A DNA stretch of 6,524 nucleotides, taken from the NCBI GenBank assembly GCA_002774795.1, contig PCYI01000005.1:1-6524 (forward strand), in the 5' to 3' direction. Both the position numbers and the translations under genes were made by a program. The DNA is from Candidatus Vogelbacteria bacterium CG10_big_fil_rev_8_21_14_0_10_51_16. Lineage in GTDB: Bacteria; Patescibacteriota; Minisyncoccia; Phycocordibacterales; JACRKE01. How positions within the stretch are numbered: the first letter of the stretch is position 1; the number at the start of each line of letters is the position of its first letter. The notes under the pieces were generated by a model. It ran no database searches, was not told where the DNA came from, and was given only the letters and a program-made list of their open reading frames with translations. Below are positions 5,879-6,524 of this stretch, in pieces.

Positions 5879-5930
5879 GGCTTACAAAGCTTCCGCTCCA
5901 CTCCTTGGGAGGAGCTTCGATGACTAAGCC
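5879..5930. repeat. Imperfect stem-loop just before the tRNA-Arg pseudogene
   Basis: GGCTTA (5879-5884) pairs with TAAGCC (5925-5930), AAGCT (from 5886) with AGCTT (about 5913-5917), and CTCC with GGAG near the tip. GGGAGG before CCCTCCC is a pattern also seen ahead of the second tRNA copy (6336-6350). It may be a weak terminator of the pilus operon or the outer boundary of the duplicated tRNA cassette. The roughly 150 bases after the pilus operon hold nothing else that I can identify. Confidence 0.5.
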
Positions 5931-5943
5931 CTCCCTTACCAAT

Positions 5944-6045
5944 GCCCCTGTAGTTCAATGGATAGAACTGCGGACTTCCCACCGCCTCTGGCGGGGTCCC
6001 GTCCGAAGGCGGGATAAGCCGCTAATGTTGGTTCGATTCCAACCG
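5944..6045 (+). pseudogene. Disrupted tRNA-Arg(TCT) copy
   Basis: The acceptor 5' strand, D arm, anticodon stem, variable loop and T arm match the intact gene at 6359-6430 exactly. Two defects exist. First, 36 bases (5979-6014) sit between the second and third anticodon bases. Second, after the T stem (CCAAC, 6039-6043) the acceptor 3' strand GGGGGCA is replaced by GATGAAT, which starts the GIY-YIG gene. The acceptor stem cannot form, so no working tRNA is expected even if the insertion were removed from the RNA. The T arm would lie directly against the nuclease start codon. Confidence 0.9.
5979..6014 (+). mobile_element. 36-base double-hairpin insertion in the anticodon loop
   Basis: Hairpin 1 is CCGCC-TCT-GGCGG (5982-5994). 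Hairpin 2 is TCCCGTC-CGAA-GGCGGGA (5997-6014) with one G-T pair. The two are partly interchangeable, since CCGCCT can also pair with AGGCGG (6007-6012). Comparison with the intact tRNA gene places both edges exactly. It resembles a REP-like or miniature palindromic element; similar CCGCC/GGCGGG hairpins are, from memory, frequent in Patescibacteria genomes. At 36 bases it is too short for a self-splicing intron. Confidence 0.7.
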
Positions 6046-6315
6046 ATGAATGTGCACTACGTGTACGTTCTAAAACTTGATGACAAAAAGCTTTATACCG
6101 GCAGTACTTCAGACTTAAGACGGCGACGATCTGAACACGAGAGGGATAATGTGGCATCTACAAAATTCCGCCTTCCCGCAAGACTCTTGTTGTACGAGGC
6201 CTATCACCTAAGGAGCGATACAGAAAGACGGGAACGGTTTTTGAAGACAACGGAAGGTAAGCGGTTACTGAAGCAACAGATTAGAGATGTTTTAAGATAC
6301 GAAAGAGTGATATAA
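6046..6315 (+). CDS. Small GIY-YIG nuclease-like protein, 89 aa
   Basis: Single-domain GIY-YIG protein of the small YhbQ/UPF0213-like type. The core motif appears as YVYVLK (5-10) and LYTGST (16-21), followed by an arginine run (25-28) and His31. The expected metal-binding glutamate is Glu63 in RRERFLKTTEGKRLLK. All family landmarks are present, so it could be an active endonuclease; small members have been linked to DNA repair or to mobile elements. A longer frame from ATG 5869 exists, but it reads through the pseudo-tRNA (giving VVQWIELRTSHR), so I take ATG 6046. That ATG follows the tRNA T arm by two bases and has no Shine-Dalgarno. The position between two tRNA-Arg copies suggests a tRNA-targeting selfish gene; this is inference. 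Confidence 0.88.
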   Translation: MNVHYVYVLKLDDKKLYTGSTSDLRRRRSEHERDNVASTKFRLPARLLLYEAYHLRSDTERRERFLKTTEGKRLLKQQIRDVLRYERVI

Positions 6316-6358
6316 CAATAGAGTGAGAGATGCCGGGAGGTTGCCCTCCCTTACCAAT

Positions 6359-6430
6359 GCCCCTGTAGTTCAATGGATAGAACTGCGGACTTCTAAGCCG
6401 CTAATGTTGGTTCGATTCCAACCGGGGGCA
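6359..6430 (+). tRNA. tRNA-Arg (anticodon TCT)
   Basis: 72 bases fold as a class I tRNA. The acceptor is GCCCCTG with CGGGGGC plus discriminator A. The D stem is GTTC/GAAC with loop AATGGATA. The anticodon stem is GCGGA/GCCGC with an A-G pair next to loop CTTCTAA (anticodon TCT, reading AGA). The variable loop has 4 bases, and the T arm is GTTGG-TTCGATT-CCAAC. CCA is not encoded. It lies 43 bases after the GIY-YIG stop and may be co-transcribed with it; a terminator begins 6 bases downstream. It is the intact member of the duplicated pair. Confidence 0.95.
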
Positions 6431-6435
6431 TAAGG

Positions 6436-6470
6436 ACAAAAGAGCCATCTGCATGGCTCTTTTGTACACT
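6436..6470. terminator. Strong, symmetric terminator after tRNA-Arg
   Basis: ACAAAAGAGCCAT (6436-6448) and ATGGCTCTTTTGT (6453-6465) form a perfect 13-base stem with loop CTGC. A TTTT lies in the 3' arm, and the mirrored AAAA gives a T tract on the other strand too, so it could stop transcription from both sides. Confidence 0.9.
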
Positions 6471-6483
6471 TATGCCGGTCGGA

Positions 6484-6524
6484 GCGATGTCGCGCGTGCG
6501 CGTGCGACCGCGAGACGGGGTCGC
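6484..6524. other. GC-rich self-complementary window end, unassigned
   Basis: GTCGCGCG-TGCG-CGTGCGAC (6489-6508) forms an 8-base stem with one G-T pair. GCGACC (6504-6509) can alternatively pair with GGTCGC (6519-6524), and GCGA-TG-TCGC precedes them. The base composition differs sharply from the preceding DNA. On the minus strand one frame is open through the window end and stops at TAA about 6471-6473, facing the symmetric terminator. It could therefore be the tail of a convergent gene, or a structured RNA or repeat. Too little is visible to decide. Confidence 0.35.

Larger units (their letters stand above)
5928..6424 (+). mobile_element. 415-base tRNA-Arg/GIY-YIG cassette bounded by 82-base direct repeats
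   Basis: Bases 5928-5978 plus 6015-6045 are identical to 6343-6424, so 82 bases comprising 16 of upstream flank and most of a tRNA-Arg gene occur twice, 415 bases apart. Between them lie only a 36-base hairpin insertion, a GIY-YIG gene and a short spacer. The layout is that of an element that entered at a tRNA, broke one copy and left or supplied an intact one. The alternative is a local tandem duplication followed by capture of the nuclease gene. Perfect identity of the repeats implies the event is recent or kept by gene conversion. Confidence 0.65.

Noticed and set aside
5979..6014. Group I or archaeal-type tRNA intron
   Set aside because: 36 bases are far too few for a group I intron, the position (inside the anticodon) is not the usual 37/38 archaeal site, and the tRNA copy lacks its acceptor 3' strand anyway.
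5869..6045. N-terminal extension of the GIY-YIG protein from ATG 5869
   Set aside because: The extension translates the tRNA-Arg pseudogene and its inserted hairpin; family length and the motif start both fit ATG 6046.

Overview
The window looks like chromosome from a Candidate Phyla Radiation bacterium (Patescibacteria, Parcubacteria-like). This rests on remembered family resemblance, not on a database search. The signs are a PilM-PilN-PilO-like cluster whose protein starts resemble the Parcubacteria forms, a zinc-ribbon serine recombinase whose reading frame runs into a tRNA gene, a small GIY-YIG protein fused to a tRNA end, a DUF378 membrane protein, few Shine-Dalgarno sites, and tRNAs without an encoded CCA. 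TGA and TAA/TAG all serve as stops here, so nothing suggests a recoded genetic code.

Region 1 (1-1761) is a mobile-element locus. A large serine recombinase (197-1741) ends antisense inside a tRNA-Ser(TGA) gene on the minus strand (1676-1761). Its 3' coding part (1544-1641) is present again as a perfect 98-base inverted copy at the very start of the window (1-98). That left copy sits in a short minus-strand reading frame that looks like a second recombinase tail.

Region 2 (1762-2988) is ordinary housekeeping DNA. It holds a possible 7-codon leader ORF with a strong AGGAGG, a DUF378 membrane protein, a terminator, a four-copy heptanucleotide repeat abutting the start of ruvX, ruvX itself, an imperfect repeat and a strong terminator.

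Region 3 (3000-5796) is a type IV pilus assembly operon: pilM, pilN-like, pilO-like and a small single-span membrane protein in the position usually held by pilP. The genes overlap or are separated by a few dozen bases at most. PilM would sit on the cytoplasmic face and bind the N-terminal tail of PilN, while PilN and PilO form the membrane-anchored alignment complex. A 19-base inverted repeat ahead of pilM includes a likely -10 element.

Region 4 (5879-6470) is the most unusual part. A tRNA-Arg(TCT) gene is present twice. The first copy has a 36-base double hairpin inserted inside its anticodon and has lost its 3' acceptor strand, which is replaced by the start codon of a GIY-YIG endonuclease gene. 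The second copy is intact and followed by a terminator. The two copies share 82 identical bases and lie 415 bases apart, which looks like a minimal tRNA-targeting nuclease cassette that restored a working tRNA. The last 40 bases are GC-rich and self-complementary and cannot be assigned.
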